Assembly: GCA_041658185.1 (NCBI GenBank)
Contig: JBBAAR010000012.1
Location: 20,246 to 84,245 of the forward strand
Length of the DNA stretch: 64,000 nt
Source: UBA8919 sp041658185
Lineage (GTDB): Bacteria; Elusimicrobiota; UBA8919
Direction of reading: 5' to 3'
The notes beneath the pieces were generated by a model. That model did not search any database, was not told where the DNA came from, and saw only the letters and a list, made by a program, of their open reading frames with translations. Of this stretch, positions 48,334-55,794 are shown piece by piece (position 1 is the first letter of the stretch; each line of letters starts with the position of its first letter). The position numbers were made by a program, and so were the translations under genes.

Positions 48334-48360
48334 GATTTCTGTTAGATTGTGGAGTAATCA
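48334..48360. repeat. 27-bp motif shared with 19378-19404
   Basis: 23 of 27 positions agree with the distant copy, including the unbroken TGGAGTAATCA. Here it overlaps the -10 region upstream of the membrane-protein gene. Confidence 0.55.
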
Positions 48361-48386
48361 TACGAAAATATAAATCCTCAGTTCAA
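48357..48386 (-). promoter_or_regulatory. Possible promoter of the 47203-48300 gene
   Basis: TTGAAC (48381-48386) and TATGAT (48357-48362), 18 bases apart on the minus strand. Confidence 0.4.
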
Positions 48387-48443
48387 TAACGAAGTGCAAC
48401 ACTTATTGCAATAACAGCAAATTTTCAGAAATAAGAAAAAACA

Positions 48444-48477
48444 GAGATTGCCACGGGTAAAAGTCCTCGCAATGACA
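48444..48477. repeat. GTCATTGCGAGG...GTGGCAATCTC palindromic element
   Basis: GAGATTGCCACGGG and CCTCGCAATGAC form imperfect arms directly after the purH stop. Elements of the form GTCATTGCGAG...GCAATCTC are a very widespread class of dispersed intergenic palindromes in environmental bacteria. Confidence 0.65.
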
Positions 48478-48478
48478 T

Positions 48479-49969
48479 CTAATGTCTGAAATGGCGCATT
48501 CCTGTGAATACCATTGAGATTTTATGCTCATTACAGGCAGTGATTGAATCATCATCTTTTAATGAGCCGCCGGGCTGAATAATTGCTTTAACCCCTATTT
48601 TTGCCGCTGCATCAACGACGTCTCTGAACGGAAAAAATGCGTCAGATGCTAAAACGAGTGGGAAGTGGGAAGTGGGAAGCGGGAAGCGAACCGATTGCAT
48701 TTTCATATTTGCGATTTTCAGTGAGTCAATTCTTGACATTTGCCCGGCGCCAATTCCGACCGTCTGAGTACCTTTGACAAGAACGATTGCATTTGATTTT
48801 ACATATTTTGCGACGGTAAAAGCAAACTTTAAAGATTCCAATTGTTGTTTTGCCGGTTTTGTTTTTGTAACAATTTTTATCTTGTCAAAAATTTTACTGT
48901 CTTTTTCCTGAACAAGAAATCCGTTTGAAATACTGCGGAATTCAAGGAACTGTCCGGTTTTTTTAGTTAGCGGTTTAATTAAAATTCTCAAATTTTGTTT
49001 TTGCGAAAATATTTTTAGTGCATCTTTTGAATAACTTGGTGCAATAACACATTCAGTAAAAATTTTTATTACTTCTTTTGCAGTTTTATCATCCACGTTT
49101 TTATTGAATGCAAGTACTCCTCCGAATGCCGAAACGGGGTCGCAGACAAGTGCGTTTCTGTATGCATCAAGAATATTTTTGGCAGATGCAACTCCGCAGG
49201 GATTATTATGTTTTACAATTACACAGGTCGGGTCTTGGAATTCACACACCAAATTGAATGCAGCATCCATATCAAGATAATTGTTATAAGAAAGTTCTTT
49301 GCCCTGTAATTTTTTTAAATTTACCGCCCCATAAACTGCCGCTTTCTGATGAGGATTTTCGCCGTATCTTAAATCGGAAAATTTTTTAAGTCCGACGGTT
49401 ATTTTTTCAGGGAACGGCTCTTCCGTGAAGTAGTCGGCAATCAGAGAATCATAATAAGCAGTATGGCTGAATGCTTTTGCCGCAAGTTTTTTTCTGAATG
49501 AAAAATCTATTTTTGAACTTCTGATATTACCGATAATGTGATAATAATCAGCCGGGTCGCAAACCGCCAGAACATTCTCAAAATTTTTTGCGGCTGCGCG
49601 AAGCATCGCCACCCCGCCTATATCTATATTTTCAATTGAAGGTTTTTGTTCAAACGGATAAAGATTTATAACGACAATATCAATCGTACTAATTTTATGT
49701 TTTTTCAGTTCGTCAATATGTTGTTTTGTTTTTTTTGCGAGAATTCCCGCGTGGATTTTCGGGTGCAGAGTTTTTACCCGCCCGTCGAGGATTTCAGGAA
49801 AGCCCGTGATTTCTTCAACCGAAACAACAGGAATTTTTGCTTTTGCAAGAAACTTTGCTGTCCCACCGGTTGATATAATTTTGATATTTAATTTTTGTAA
49901 TTGTTTGGCAAACTCAATAATTCCGGTTTTGTCGGATACGCTGATTAGAACTGTTTTAATAGGATTCAT
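48479..49969 (-). CDS. purH: Bifunctional AICAR transformylase / IMP cyclohydrolase
   Basis: 496 residues. It carries out the last two steps of IMP synthesis. The cyclohydrolase part has VSDKTGIIEFAKQL, ISTGGTAKFL, DGRVKTLHPKIHAG and VVNLYPF. The transformylase part has LRYGENPHQKAAVYG, CVIVKHNNPCGVASA, DPVSAFGGVLAFN and ASDAFFPFRD...IIQPGGSLKDDDSI. Between KIANMKMQ and LASDAFF the stretch SVRFPLPTSHFPLV is not family-like. It is encoded by GTGGGAAGTGGGAAG-type tandem repeats and keeps the frame. The start overlaps recX by 14 bases. Confidence 0.95.
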   Translation of the reverse strand: MNPIKTVLISVSDKTGIIEFAKQLQKLNIKIISTGGTAKFLAKAKIPVVSVEEITGFPEILDGRVKTLHPKIHAGILAKKTKQHIDELKKHKISTIDIVVINLYPFEQKPSIENIDIGGVAMLRAAAKNFENVLAVCDPADYYHIIGNIRSSKIDFSFRKKLAAKAFSHTAYYDSLIADYFTEEPFPEKITVGLKKFSDLRYGENPHQKAAVYGAVNLKKLQGKELSYNNYLDMDAAFNLVCEFQDPTCVIVKHNNPCGVASAKNILDAYRNALVCDPVSAFGGVLAFNKNVDDKTAKEVIKIFTECVIAPSYSKDALKIFSQKQNLRILIKPLTKKTGQFLEFRSISNGFLVQEKDSKIFDKIKIVTKTKPAKQQLESLKFAFTVAKYVKSNAIVLVKGTQTVGIGAGQMSRIDSLKIANMKMQSVRFPLPTSHFPLVLASDAFFPFRDVVDAAAKIGVKAIIQPGGSLKDDDSITACNEHKISMVFTGMRHFRH

Positions 49970-50447
49970 CGGTGTCCTGCCCTCCGCCTTTTATAAATTT
50001 AGATATAACACTTTCAATTGTGTCGTAAGAAAATCCCTTGCCGGCAAGAAACTGAAAAATTTTGCTTTTTGCTTTTAACGGTTCAAGTTTTTTATATCTC
50101 GCGAGTTTATTTTTTATTGAGTCATAAGCCAGTTCCGTCTCGTCAATTTCCAGGGTGTTTAAAATTCCGGTTGCCGTTTCTCGCGGTATGCCTTTTCTAT
50201 TTAATTCCCGCATAATAAAATTTTTGCTTTTATTGTGCCTTAAACGGTATTCCGTCCATTCTTTTGCAAATTTCTCGTCGTCAATTAGTTTTAACTTTTT
50301 TAATTTTTCTATTACAGTATCAACAATGGTGGTATCATAATTTTTTCCGAGTTTATCCCGTATTTCTTTTTCAGAGTGATTTCTTCTGGCAAATAGCCAG
50401 AACGCATATTTTTGTGCCTTGTGATAATTTGCGGATTTTTCTTTCAT
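49956..50447 (-). CDS. recX: RecX-family regulatory protein
   Basis: 163 residues, three tandem three-helix units. Signatures are KYAFWLFARRNHSEKEIRDKL, LKLIDDEKFAKEWTEYRLRH, GIPRETATGIL and FLAGKGFSYDTIESVIS. RecX inhibits RecA filament growth. recA itself is not in the window. It is coupled to purH downstream and overlaps the DUF362 gene by four bases. Confidence 0.88.
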   Translation of the reverse strand: MKEKSANYHKAQKYAFWLFARRNHSEKEIRDKLGKNYDTTIVDTVIEKLKKLKLIDDEKFAKEWTEYRLRHNKSKNFIMRELNRKGIPRETATGILNTLEIDETELAYDSIKNKLARYKKLEPLKAKSKIFQFLAGKGFSYDTIESVISKFIKGGGQDTDESY

Positions 50448-51478
50448 ATTTCAGTAATCTGATATTTTTTTTCTCCGAGTCCAAGTTTTACCGCATAATC
50501 AAGTTGAACAGTATAATCAATTCCGGGAAATATTTTTTTGAAAAAATCGCCGCCGAATTTTCTATTGATCAGTTCAGAAGATGCTGCATCAATCGCAACT
50601 GGGTCACAGGAAGATAAAATTCCTATATCTTCAATCAGCGGGCTCTCTTTTGTCTCGTAGCAGTCGCAGAATTTTGTTATGTAGTTTAGAAAATTTATGT
50701 AAATTGCTTTTTTGTTTTTCAAGACCCCTGAGGCATATTCCGCTATTTTTTCCTGCGCGTTTTTTACGGATTCATCCCAGGGAATTTTTATCGCGTATTG
50801 TTCACAAGACAAAATACATTCGCCGCAACCCACACAGATATCTTTGTTTATTATAATTTTTTTATTTGAAAGTTTCAAGGCATTTGACGGACACCACCTG
50901 ACACAACTGCCGCAACCGGTACATTTTTCCGGATTCACTTCTGGTTTGAGTGCATTGTGCATTTCGTATTTTCCCTGACGGGCGCCGCATCCCATCCCGA
51001 TGTTTTTTATCGCGCCGCCGAACCCGGAAATCTCGTGTCCCTTAAAATGAGTTAAAAAAATAAATTTATCCGCATAATAGATATCCCGTGCAATTTTTAC
51101 TGATTTAAAATGTTTTAGATTTACCTCAACATCTATGTAGGAATTCCCACGCAGACCGTCGGCAATTATTATCGGACATCCGCAAATACCGAAACCGTGT
51201 TCAATTGCAATGTTAAGATGGTCAACAGCATTAGCCCGACTTCCCCTGTAGATTGTATTTGCATCGGTTAAAAACGGTTTCCCGCCGAGTGATTTTACAA
51301 TTTCAACGATTGGTTTTGCATATTCGGGTTTGATATAACCAAGGTTCCCTTTTTCGCCGAAATGAATTTTAATTGCGACAAAATCATTTTTTGAAATGAG
51401 CGAATTTATGCCTGATTTTTCCGCAAGTTTGCTGACCGTATCTTTTGAAAAAGTTTTTGTAAAATATACCTTACTCAT
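50444..51478 (-). CDS. DUF362 protein with two 4Fe-4S ferredoxin clusters
   Basis: 344 residues. The DUF362 domain has VAIKIHFGEKGNLGYIKPEY, PFLTDANTIYRGSRANAVDH and TLTHFKGHEISGFGGAIKNIGMGCGARQGK-like elements (quoted in part as HFKGHEISGFGGAIKN). Two cluster motifs follow: CTGCGSCVRWCP and CVGCGECILSC (about 190-235). Such proteins are thought to act in electron transfer or metal-centre assembly, substrate unknown. It overlaps the GGQ protein gene by eight bases. Confidence 0.9.
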   Translation of the reverse strand: MSKVYFTKTFSKDTVSKLAEKSGINSLISKNDFVAIKIHFGEKGNLGYIKPEYAKPIVEIVKSLGGKPFLTDANTIYRGSRANAVDHLNIAIEHGFGICGCPIIIADGLRGNSYIDVEVNLKHFKSVKIARDIYYADKFIFLTHFKGHEISGFGGAIKNIGMGCGARQGKYEMHNALKPEVNPEKCTGCGSCVRWCPSNALKLSNKKIIINKDICVGCGECILSCEQYAIKIPWDESVKNAQEKIAEYASGVLKNKKAIYINFLNYITKFCDCYETKESPLIEDIGILSSCDPVAIDAASSELINRKFGGDFFKKIFPGIDYTVQLDYAVKLGLGEKKYQITEI

Positions 51479-51887
51479 AAAATCCCGACTTTTTGCGGTT
51501 TTCCTTTTTTAACGAGTGTAAGTGTTTGTTTTTTAGAATTTTTTCCTTTGCCCGTTTGGACCGTTTTCTTTTTTGCCGTCTTATCTTTTCTATCCTCTGC
51601 TGTTCCTTGCTTTTTGCCCCAAGCAGCATCTGTTCAATTTTGTCTGTCAGTATACGTCTTGCGATAAAACGGTTCAATAACTGCGAACGTTCCCGCTGGC
51701 ATTTTATTTCAATTCCGGTCGGAGCATGTTTCAGATAAACGCAAGTTGAAACTTTGTTAAGATTTTGTCCGCCTTTACCTCCCGACCGCAGAAACTTCTC
51801 TTCAATGTCGTTCTCATATATGCCAAGTTTTAGCATTCTTTCTTCAAGCGATTTTTGTTTCTGAGGATTGCAGCCGAAAGTAATCAT
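51471..51887 (-). CDS. RF-1-domain peptidyl-tRNA hydrolase-like protein (GGQ)
   Basis: 138 residues. Only the catalytic domain of class I release factors is present: LRSGGKGGQNLNKVSTCVYLKH with the GGQ loop (about 35-41), GIEIKCQRERSQLLNR and a long lysine/arginine-rich tail (KIRRQKRKRSKRAKEKI). There is no codon-recognition domain. This is the architecture of ribosome-rescue factors related to ArfB and mtRF-R. The basic tail would enter the ribosome tunnel or mRNA channel. It overlaps both neighbours. Confidence 0.85.
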   Translation of the reverse strand: MITFGCNPQKQKSLEERMLKLGIYENDIEEKFLRSGGKGGQNLNKVSTCVYLKHAPTGIEIKCQRERSQLLNRFIARRILTDKIEQMLLGAKSKEQQRIEKIRRQKRKRSKRAKEKILKNKHLHSLKKENRKKSGFYE

Positions 51888-52267
51888 AATTTTATTTTGC
51901 TGATAATTTCTTCGGATATCCGCCTCGGTTTAAAATTATCGTCAACGCATACAAGCGTAGTTTTACCCGTCACAAGCAGGCGCTTACTTATTTTTTCTTC
52001 TATTTTGTATGACAGCACCATTCTAACTCCTGCATTTGATTCAAAGTGTGTATGAACGACGATAGTGTCACCGTACACTGCGGGAGATATAAATTCGGCT
52101 TCTGCGTGTCTTACGACAAAATGAATTCCGCGGACTGCATACTCTTTAATGTTTACGCCATTTTCTGCAAACCATTCCGTGCGTGCTCTTTCAAAATATG
52201 TCAGATAATTCGCATAGTAGACCACCCCGCCGCAGTCGGTGTCCTGATAATAAATTTTAATTTCCAT
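51884..52267 (-). CDS. ybgC: Acyl-CoA thioesterase, YbgC/4-hydroxybenzoyl-CoA type
   Basis: 127 residues of the hotdog fold. YYQDTDCGGVVYYANYLTYFERART holds the catalytic aspartate (DTDxxGVVYxxxYxxxFExAR). FVVRHAEAEFISPAVYGD and VVHTHFESNAGVRMVLSY complete the domain. Enzymes of this type hydrolyse short or aromatic acyl-CoAs. In proteobacteria ybgC is tied to the Tol-Pal cluster, but no tol gene is here. Confidence 0.9.
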   Translation of the reverse strand: MEIKIYYQDTDCGGVVYYANYLTYFERARTEWFAENGVNIKEYAVRGIHFVVRHAEAEFISPAVYGDTIVVHTHFESNAGVRMVLSYKIEEKISKRLLVTGKTTLVCVDDNFKPRRISEEIISKIKL

Positions 52268-52640
52268 TTTTCTTCTCCGATTTTTTTATTTTATTCCAGT
52301 TGACAATTATTTCTTTTACCGACTTAACTTTTCTATCCCCGAACACGTGCGGATGCCGTCTTTTTAATTTTTTTATGAGAGTGTCGATTACATCGTCAAT
52401 CGTGAACTTTTTCTGTTTTTTTGCGATTTGCGAGTGGAACATCACCTGCAAAAGAATGTCGCCGAGTTCTTCTTCCATATTCTCAAAATTTTTATTTTTC
52501 ACCGCTTTTTCAAACTCGTGAGTTTCCTCTTTGAGATATTTTATAAGCGATTCGTGGGTTTGTTTCCTATCCCACCCGCAGCCATTAGTCGCCAGCAAAA
52601 TCTCAAACACCCTTTTCAGTTCACTGAATTTTCCGGACAT
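52257..52640 (-). CDS. mazG: MazG-family nucleotide pyrophosphohydrolase
   Basis: 127 residues, a single MazG domain about half the length of the E. coli protein. Signatures are LLATNGCGWDRKQTHESLIKYLKEETHEFEKAV (quoted: CGWDRKQTHESL and EETHEFEKAV) and EEELGDILLQVMFHSQIAKK, the EExxE...ExxD metal site. KRRHPHVFGD is also conserved. It clears noncanonical nucleoside triphosphates. It follows ligA by two bases and overlaps ybgC. Confidence 0.9.
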   Translation of the reverse strand: MSGKFSELKRVFEILLATNGCGWDRKQTHESLIKYLKEETHEFEKAVKNKNFENMEEELGDILLQVMFHSQIAKKQKKFTIDDVIDTLIKKLKRRHPHVFGDRKVKSVKEIIVNWNKIKKSEKKNGN

Positions 52641-52642
52641 AA

Positions 52643-54664
52643 TTATTTTATCATTTTCAGAAAATCGTTTTCTGAAATTATTTTTACTCTTATTTTTTTA
52701 GCTCTGTTATATTTTGAGCCGGGGTTATCGCCGGTGACGACAAAGTCGGTTTTTTGACTGACTGACGCTGCGGCGTTTCCGCCGAGTTCCCGAACTTTTG
52801 CCTCCGCATCGTTTCTTGAAAAGTTTTTTAACTCGCCTGTGAATACGAAGGTTTTGCCTTCAAGAATTTTCGGTCCGGTTTTTATTTCTTCCTTCATATT
52901 GACGCCGGCTTTTTTAAATTTTTCAACCAATTTTTTTGTTTCCGGCATAGCAAAAAATTTAACGACCGCCTCCGCCACAACCGGTCCCACCTCGTAAATT
53001 TTCTGTAAATCGTCAACGTCGGCTCTAATCAAACTGTCAAGCGTCAGAAATTTTTCCGCAAGCACGATGGCAGCTTTTTCTCCGACATTGCGTATTCCCA
53101 GTCCGAACAGGAGCCGGCTTAAAGGTCTGGTTTTGCTTTTTGCTATTGCATCCAGTAGGTTCTGCGCTTTTTTGTCCTTGAATAGTTCAAGTTTCAGCAG
53201 GTCGTCTTTTTTGAGATAATAAATATCCGCAAAATCCGAAACCTTTTTTTTAGAGATGATCTGCATAACCGCCGCTTCGCCGAGGCCCTCAATGTCCATC
53301 GCCTCCCGTTTTGCAAAATGGACAAGTCCGTTTTCAAGATGCGCGGGACAGGACGGGTTGATGCACCGCCATGCCACGTCTTCCTCCTTTATTTTGACGA
53401 TGGGTTGGTCGCAGACCGGACATTTTTCTGGAATTTTTATTTTTCTCTCGCTGCCGGTCCTTTTGGTTTCAATCACTTTTATGATTTTTGGAATTACCTC
53501 GCCCGCCCGTTCTATCAGCACGGTGTCGCCTATTTTTACACCCAGCCGTTCCACTTCGTCAAAATTGTGAAGCGTCGCGCGTGAGATTACCACGCCGGCG
53601 CATTCAACAGGTTCTAACTCGGCTACCGGGGTAAGAGTTCCTGTTCTTCCGACCTGAACGACTATATTTTTTATTTTTGTCGTTGCCTGTTTTGGCGGGA
53701 ATTTATATGCGATCGCCCATCTCGGCGATTTCATTGTGAAACCCAGTTTTTTCTGCTGTTCAAGTGAGTTGATTTTTATTACCAGTCCGTCGATTTCAAA
53801 AGGCATATTTTCCCTGTCAAATTCCCGTTTTTTGCAAAGTTCCACTACTTCTTCAATTTCTTTTGTAACATTGATATTTTTAAGCGTTGTCGGCAGTCCG
53901 ATTTTTTCGCATATATTGAGAAACTCAAAATGCGTCTTAAATTTTTCCGCTGCGGGAATTGCGCCGTAAGAATGAACGATAAATTTTAATTTTCTCTCTC
54001 CCGTAATTTGAGGATTTTTCTGTCGTAATGAACCTGCCGCTGCGTTTCTCGGATTGGCAAACGGCTGTTCCCCATTTTTCAAAATTTTCTCATTGAGTTT
54101 TTGAAAATCAGTCTTGTCAATATAAACCTCTCCCCGGACCTCAAAGATAGAAGGTAGAGGGTAGAGGGTAGAGGGTAGAAGAGATAGCGGAATTGAACGG
54201 ATAGTTTTTATATTGAGTGTAATATCTTCGCCGTTTTCTCCGTCGCCTCTGGTTGCTCCTTGTATAAGCATTCCGTTTTTGTATGTCAGAGTGCAACTTA
54301 TCCCGTCTATTTTTGGCTCTATGACATATTCGTAATTTTCATTTGTGATTATTTTTTTTACCCGTTTGTCCCATTCAATAATTTCGTCGGAAGAATAAGT
54401 GTTGTCAAGCGAAAGCATGGGAGTTGAATGTCTTACCGTCGTAAAATCTTTTACGGCTTTGCCGGAAACTCTCTGCGTGGGAGAATCATCTGTTATAAAT
54501 TGCGGATTTTTTTCTTCAAGTTTTTGAAGATGTTTCATCAGATTATCATATTCATAATCTGCGATTTCCGGCTGGGCGAGAACATAATAGAGATAATCGT
54601 GATGTCGGATTTCTTTTTTTAATTTTTCAATTTCTTGGTTGGCATCCATATTCGCTATGCTCAA
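52643..54664 (-). CDS. ligA: NAD-dependent DNA ligase
   Basis: 673 residues. Domain Ia has HHDYLYYVLAQPEIADYEYD. The adenylation site is EPKIDGIS (KxDG, about 112-119), with TRGDGENGEDIT and EVRGEVYI. The zinc finger is CPVCDQPI...CINPSCPAH, then helix-hairpin-helix repeats (IEGLGEAAVMQI) and a BRCT domain (FVFTGELKNFSRNDAEAKV). In the loop before FEVRGEV the run SLLPSTLYPLPSI is encoded by tandem GTAGAGG units and is repeat-derived. The true start may be the ATG at 54649, because the first five codons fall in a CCGAATA-type repeat and neither start has a clear ribosome site. Confidence 0.95.
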   Translation of the reverse strand: MSIANMDANQEIEKLKKEIRHHDYLYYVLAQPEIADYEYDNLMKHLQKLEEKNPQFITDDSPTQRVSGKAVKDFTTVRHSTPMLSLDNTYSSDEIIEWDKRVKKIITNENYEYVIEPKIDGISCTLTYKNGMLIQGATRGDGENGEDITLNIKTIRSIPLSLLPSTLYPLPSIFEVRGEVYIDKTDFQKLNEKILKNGEQPFANPRNAAAGSLRQKNPQITGERKLKFIVHSYGAIPAAEKFKTHFEFLNICEKIGLPTTLKNINVTKEIEEVVELCKKREFDRENMPFEIDGLVIKINSLEQQKKLGFTMKSPRWAIAYKFPPKQATTKIKNIVVQVGRTGTLTPVAELEPVECAGVVISRATLHNFDEVERLGVKIGDTVLIERAGEVIPKIIKVIETKRTGSERKIKIPEKCPVCDQPIVKIKEEDVAWRCINPSCPAHLENGLVHFAKREAMDIEGLGEAAVMQIISKKKVSDFADIYYLKKDDLLKLELFKDKKAQNLLDAIAKSKTRPLSRLLFGLGIRNVGEKAAIVLAEKFLTLDSLIRADVDDLQKIYEVGPVVAEAVVKFFAMPETKKLVEKFKKAGVNMKEEIKTGPKILEGKTFVFTGELKNFSRNDAEAKVRELGGNAAASVSQKTDFVVTGDNPGSKYNRAKKIRVKIISENDFLKMIK

Positions 54665-54752
54665 ACCCGAATATAAACCGAATTTTAACCGAATACAACC
54701 GAATAATTCGATGCAGTTATTCGGTGTCTCTATTCGATGTCTTTATTTGGGT
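54650..54752. repeat. CCGAAT-rich long imperfect hairpin between nusB and ligA
   Basis: Four CCGAAT units at 10-11 bp steps (from 54667) face a complementary half with ATTCGG and ATTCGATG units. The outer ends TCAAACCCGAATA and TATTTGGGTTTA pair with one mismatch. The nusB end (KPK) and the first ligA codons lie in it. Confidence 0.7.
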
Positions 54753-55159
54753 TTATTTTTCCGTTTTGCTTTTATTTTGTCTAAAATACCGTTAACGAAT
54801 TTTCCGGATTCATCCGTGGAAAAATCTTTTGCAAGTTCTATTGCCTCATTTATTACTGCATTCGGCGGCGTAGCAAGAGCATAAAGCAGTTCGTAAGAAG
54901 CAAGTCGCAAAATCGCTCTGTCAACCGCTGCCATTCTGCCAAGTTCCCAGTTTTCCGCCGTCTGTTTTAACAGTTCGTTTATTTCATCAAGATTTGCAAT
55001 CGTTCCGTCAATAAGTTCCTGTGCGAATGCAACGACATCTTTATCATAATCTTTTGTCTGCCAGAACGCCTTTTCTGCTTCTGCTTTAGTTAATTTACAT
55101 ATATCCACAGCGTAGAGTATCTGCATGGCGCATTCTCGCGATATTCTTCTTGAGCCCAT
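54743..55159 (-). CDS. nusB: Transcription antitermination factor NusB
   Basis: 138 residues from MGSRRISRECAMQILYAVDI, chosen because AGAGGAG stands nine bases upstream. An extension of 14 codons is possible but not family-like. The NusB helical bundle shows SRECAMQILYAVD, VAFAQELIDGTI, WELGRMAAVDRAILRLASYELLY and NEAIELAKDFSTDESGKFVNGIL (quoted in part). It binds boxA RNA in rRNA operons. The ribH-nusB order is standard in bacteria. Confidence 0.93.
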   Translation of the reverse strand: MGSRRISRECAMQILYAVDICKLTKAEAEKAFWQTKDYDKDVVAFAQELIDGTIANLDEINELLKQTAENWELGRMAAVDRAILRLASYELLYALATPPNAVINEAIELAKDFSTDESGKFVNGILDKIKAKRKNKPK

Positions 55160-55192
55160 TTTATCCAACTCCTCTTTTTTAATTGCCCCCGC

Positions 55193-55222
55193 GCGTCTCA
55201 AAAAAATTTACTTGTGAGCGGC
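55193..55222. repeat. Fragment of the MITE-like repeat, copy 4
   Basis: CGCGTCTCAAAAAAATTTAC followed by TTGTGAGCGGCC matches the last 30 bp of copies 1 and 3 only. It is a truncated end of the element in the ribH-nusB gap. Confidence 0.6.
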
Positions 55223-55223
55223 C

Positions 55224-55691
55224 TTATTTTATTGCAGTATTCAGATTTGCCATTTCTATTGCTGTCATTGCCGCATCAGCGCCTTTATTGCCGGATTTTG
55301 TTCCTGCCCGTTCAATTGCCTGTTCTAAATTATCCGTCGTAATAACTCCGAAAACCACCGGCACGCCGGTTTTAAGTCCGGTTGATGCAATCCCTTTTGT
55401 TACTTCCGCAGCGATGTAATCAAAATGAGGCGTATCGCCTTTTATTACCGCACCCAGACAAATCACAGCATCATATTTTTTTGACGATGCGAGTTTGTTT
55501 GCCGCAAACGGAATTTCAAAAGAGCCCGGCACCCAAACGATATCTAAATTTTTTTCATCGGCATCGTGTCGTTTAAGCGCATCCAAACATCCGTCCAAGA
55601 GTTTGGAAGTTATGAATTCGTTGAACCTTGAAATCACAATTCCGAACCTTAACCCCTTTGCCAGTAGTTTCCCTTCAAAAACCTTTCCCAT
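55224..55691 (-). CDS. ribH: 6,7-Dimethyl-8-ribityllumazine synthase
   Basis: 155 residues. It condenses the ribityl-pyrimidine with butanone phosphate, the penultimate step to riboflavin. Signatures are FGIVISRFNEFITSKLLDGC, VWVPGSFEIPFAANKL, DAVICLGAVIKGDTPHFDYI (catalytic histidine in the GDTxHFD motif) and PVVFGVITTDNLEQAIERAG. Full length. Part of the ribD-ribE-ribBA-ribH set under FMN-riboswitch control. Confidence 0.95.
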   Translation of the reverse strand: MGKVFEGKLLAKGLRFGIVISRFNEFITSKLLDGCLDALKRHDADEKNLDIVWVPGSFEIPFAANKLASSKKYDAVICLGAVIKGDTPHFDYIAAEVTKGIASTGLKTGVPVVFGVITTDNLEQAIERAGTKSGNKGADAAMTAIEMANLNTAIK

Positions 55692-55715
55692 AAACCCCCC
55701 TAAAAAACCAATTAC

Positions 55716-55792
55716 AAATTGAGAATTAAGAGTTAAGAATTAAAATGTTAAAATCCATAATTTTTAATTTTCAATTTTCAATTCTTAATTGC
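55716..55792. repeat. AT-rich inverted repeat (AATTGAGAATT family), copy 2
   Basis: Its reverse complement aligns with 6196-6275 over almost the whole length: GGCAATTAAGAATTGAAAAT at one end and CTTAATTCTCAATTTGTAAT at the other. It fills the ribBA-ribH gap. Confidence 0.75.
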
Positions 55793-55794
55793 CT

